Assembly (NCBI GenBank): GCA_025093555.1
Contig: JAIWNF010000101.1
Span: 1-64,000, forward strand
Direction: 5' to 3'
Length of the DNA stretch: 64,000 nucleotides
Source: Circinella umbellata
Taxonomy: Eukaryota; Mucoromycota; Mucoromycetes; Mucorales; Lichtheimiaceae
In this document: positions 63,870 to 64,000 of the stretch, in pieces
Numbering within the stretch: position 1 is the stretch's first letter
How the letters are laid out: each line of letters starts with the position of its first letter
Made by a program: the position numbers and the translations under genes
Notes under the pieces: model-generated
What the model saw: the letters and a program-made list of their open reading frames with translations, nothing else
Database searches by the model: none
What the model was told of the DNA's origin: nothing

Positions 63870-64000
63870 CTATTACCTTTGTGGTCTTTTCCTATGTGGT
63901 TATAATTACCTGTGTGGTCATATTAGTCTTCGTGATTACATTATCCGTCATATTTACATTCTCTCTTTGTGGTTCTCTCTCCATGGTTTTATCAATAAAA
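63870..64000. repeat. Degenerate TGTGGT direct repeats running to window edge
   Basis: Words CTTTGTGGTC, CTATGTGGTT, CTGTGTGGTC, CTTCGTGATT and CTTTGTGGTT recur every 18-50 bases outside the right arm of the palindrome. The array may continue beyond the window. Confidence 0.5.

Overview
The window looks like nuclear DNA of an early-diverging fungus, most likely one of the Mucorales. It is very AT-rich, its genes carry many short GT..AG introns (about 50 to 285 bases), its proteins carry Asn/Gln/His tracts, and the recognisable genes are fungal housekeeping genes. All exon joins below were worked out by eye from splice signals and reading phase. In every multi-exon gene the coding length came out as a whole number of codons.

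Layout. 1-5.4 kb: a Tc1/mariner-type transposase cut by the window edge, a 57-bp minisatellite, an unrecognised protein gene with the same subterminal repeats upstream of it as the transposase, and a small inverted-repeat element. 6.9-10.6 kb: broken transposon remains (a Tnp2/CACTA-like transposase fragment, an acidic segment, a Ty3/gypsy RT-RNase H relic). 12.6-13.9 kb: a six-exon glutathione S-transferase. 14.7-17.0 kb: two inverted-repeat elements, one a clear TA-flanked MITE.

18.3-44.5 kb is the gene-dense core: a MATE transporter (-), the MYST acetyltransferase Esa1 (-) divergent from succinate dehydrogenase subunit C (+), a 17-exon Dop1 gene (+), an LMBD1-type vacuolar membrane protein (+), an Msn2/4-type two-finger transcription factor (+), and the O-mannosyltransferase Pmt4 (-). 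Then come about 5.6 kb with no convincing gene and a Ras guanine nucleotide exchange factor (+, 50.1-54.2 kb).

55-62 kb is a retroelement graveyard on the minus strand: a decayed LINE RT (YADG instead of YADD) and a decayed Ty3/gypsy gag-pol lacking integrase. A tRNA-Leu(UAG) gene follows at 63.1 kb, then a 580-bp near-palindrome with nested hairpins.

The core genes do not form one pathway, but several act in the endomembrane and vacuole system: Dop1 (Golgi/endosome), Pmt4 (ER), and MATE and LMBD1 (both with an acidic dileucine sorting motif). Most interesting for follow-up: Dop1 has no usable AUG but has a CUG in strong context spliced in frame; sense-oriented T-run/G-run tracts recur in introns of four unrelated genes; subterminal repeats are shared by a transposase and a neighbouring orphan gene; and the terminal palindrome holds a hairpin with paired substitutions in its two arms.
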